Assembly: GCF_937976295.1 (NCBI RefSeq)
Contig: NZ_CALJRY010000346.1
Coordinates: forward strand, 1-5,719
DNA: 5,719 nt
Source of the DNA: an uncultured Rothia sp.
GTDB taxonomy: Bacteria > Actinomycetota > Actinomycetes > Actinomycetales > Micrococcaceae
Direction: 5' to 3'
The position numbers were made by a program, and so were the translations under genes. A model generated the notes under the pieces. That model had not been told where the DNA came from and did no database searches. It saw nothing but the letters and a program-made list of their open reading frames with translations. Positions 5,219-5,719 of the stretch are shown one piece after another (within the stretch, counting starts at the first letter, position 1; the number at the start of each line of letters is the position of its first letter).

Positions 5219-5719
5219 TTAGCCGGCGAAGTCGCCGAGCATGTCCACGGTCGGCACGAAGAAGAGGGTGCCGGTCACCGCGGTGCTGAAATCCAGCAGA
5301 CGGTCATAGTTGGCGCCATCCACTCCGGTGAACATATTCATGAGCATCTTTCGAACGGTCGAGAAGGTGCTGGCGTAGCAGATGAAGTAGGTGCCCAGCT
5401 CGTTGTTACCCACGGTGCCGAAGGGCATGTTGTCGCGAATAACCTTGAAGTCGTCACCGATATTGGCGGCAGCGGAGTGAGAGTCGGCGGGCTTCTCGTC
5501 CTCGCTCATCTCGATGTCGTCGTGCTTGGAGCGGCCAATGACCTTCTCCTGTTCGGAGACGGGCAGGGCGTTCCACGCGGTCATGTCGTGGATGTACTTC
5601 TGCACGAACTGGTAGCTGCCGCCCTTGTAGGCGGGGTCATCGTCACCGATGATGCCGAAGTATTCGCGTGCCGCGGGGGTCTGCGGGTTCTCGGTGCCGT
5701 CCACAAAACCGATGATGGA
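5219..5719 (-). CDS. DyP-type haem peroxidase, YfeX-like (5' truncated)
   Basis: The last 166 residues of a dye-decolourising-type peroxidase are present; the start lies beyond the right edge. The fragment begins S-I-I-G-F-V-D-G-T-E-N-P, the G-x-x-D-G motif whose aspartate (fragment residue 7) is the distal acid. Next come D-S-H-S at about 79-82, where H81 is the likely proximal haem ligand, and V-I-R-D-N-M-P-F-G, where R95 is the likely distal arginine. L-L-D-F-S-T-A-V-T-G-T-L-F-F-V-P near the end is the usual closing block of the YfeX-like group. Members oxidise various substrates with hydrogen peroxide; YfeX has been discussed in porphyrinogen and haem metabolism, but the physiological substrate here is unknown. 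The protein stops about 10 residues after the fold, with no encapsulin-targeting tail and no encapsulin gene downstream. The terminator at 5106-5138 ends the unit. Confidence 0.93.
   Translation of the reverse strand, partial: SIIGFVDGTENPQTPAAREYFGIIGDDDPAYKGGSYQFVQKYIHDMTAWNALPVSEQEKVIGRSKHDDIEMSEDEKPADSHSAAANIGDDFKVIRDNMPFGTVGNNELGTYFICYASTFSTVRKMLMNMFTGVDGANYDRLLDFSTAVTGTLFFVPTVDMLGDFAG

Overview
The window is high-GC, densely coded DNA with strong G/C at third codon positions. Its lipoprotein signals, serine/threonine/alanine-rich secreted linkers and Tgt variant look like an actinobacterium. The gene set and protein style fit Micrococcaceae, most likely Rothia. That assignment is made from recall and inspection, not from a search.

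Layout, left to right. (1) Positions 1-110 hold the last 35 codons of an unidentified plus-strand gene, whose final five codons including the stop are tandemly duplicated. (2) Positions 111-499 are an AT-richer intergenic stretch with short repeats and a perfect 16-bp stem-loop terminator. (3) Positions 500-1033 encode a hotdog-fold acyl-CoA thioesterase. (4) Positions 1136-2254 and 2369-3076 encode two tandem lipoproteins. Both have a lipobox, a long low-complexity linker and the same four-cysteine outer domain; the first also has an extra C-terminal region with two C-x10-C units. (5) A strong stem-loop at 3126-3172 separates these from the minus-strand genes. (6) On the minus strand, tgt (5052-3742) is followed after 32 nt by an SRPBCC/AHSA1 protein (3709-3200), probably as one operon. 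(7) A terminator at 5138-5106 separates tgt from the 3' two-fifths or so of a YfeX-like DyP-type haem peroxidase that runs off the right edge.

The genes look like separate small transcription units rather than one pathway. The thioesterase acts on acyl-CoA, the two lipoproteins sit outside the membrane, Tgt modifies tRNA wobble guanines, and the DyP peroxidase uses haem and peroxide. The least described part is the lipoprotein pair: the spacing of the first three domain cysteines (24 and 33 residues) is identical in both proteins although the sequence between them has diverged. The Tgt also departs from the well-studied preQ1-type enzymes at two substrate-pocket positions.
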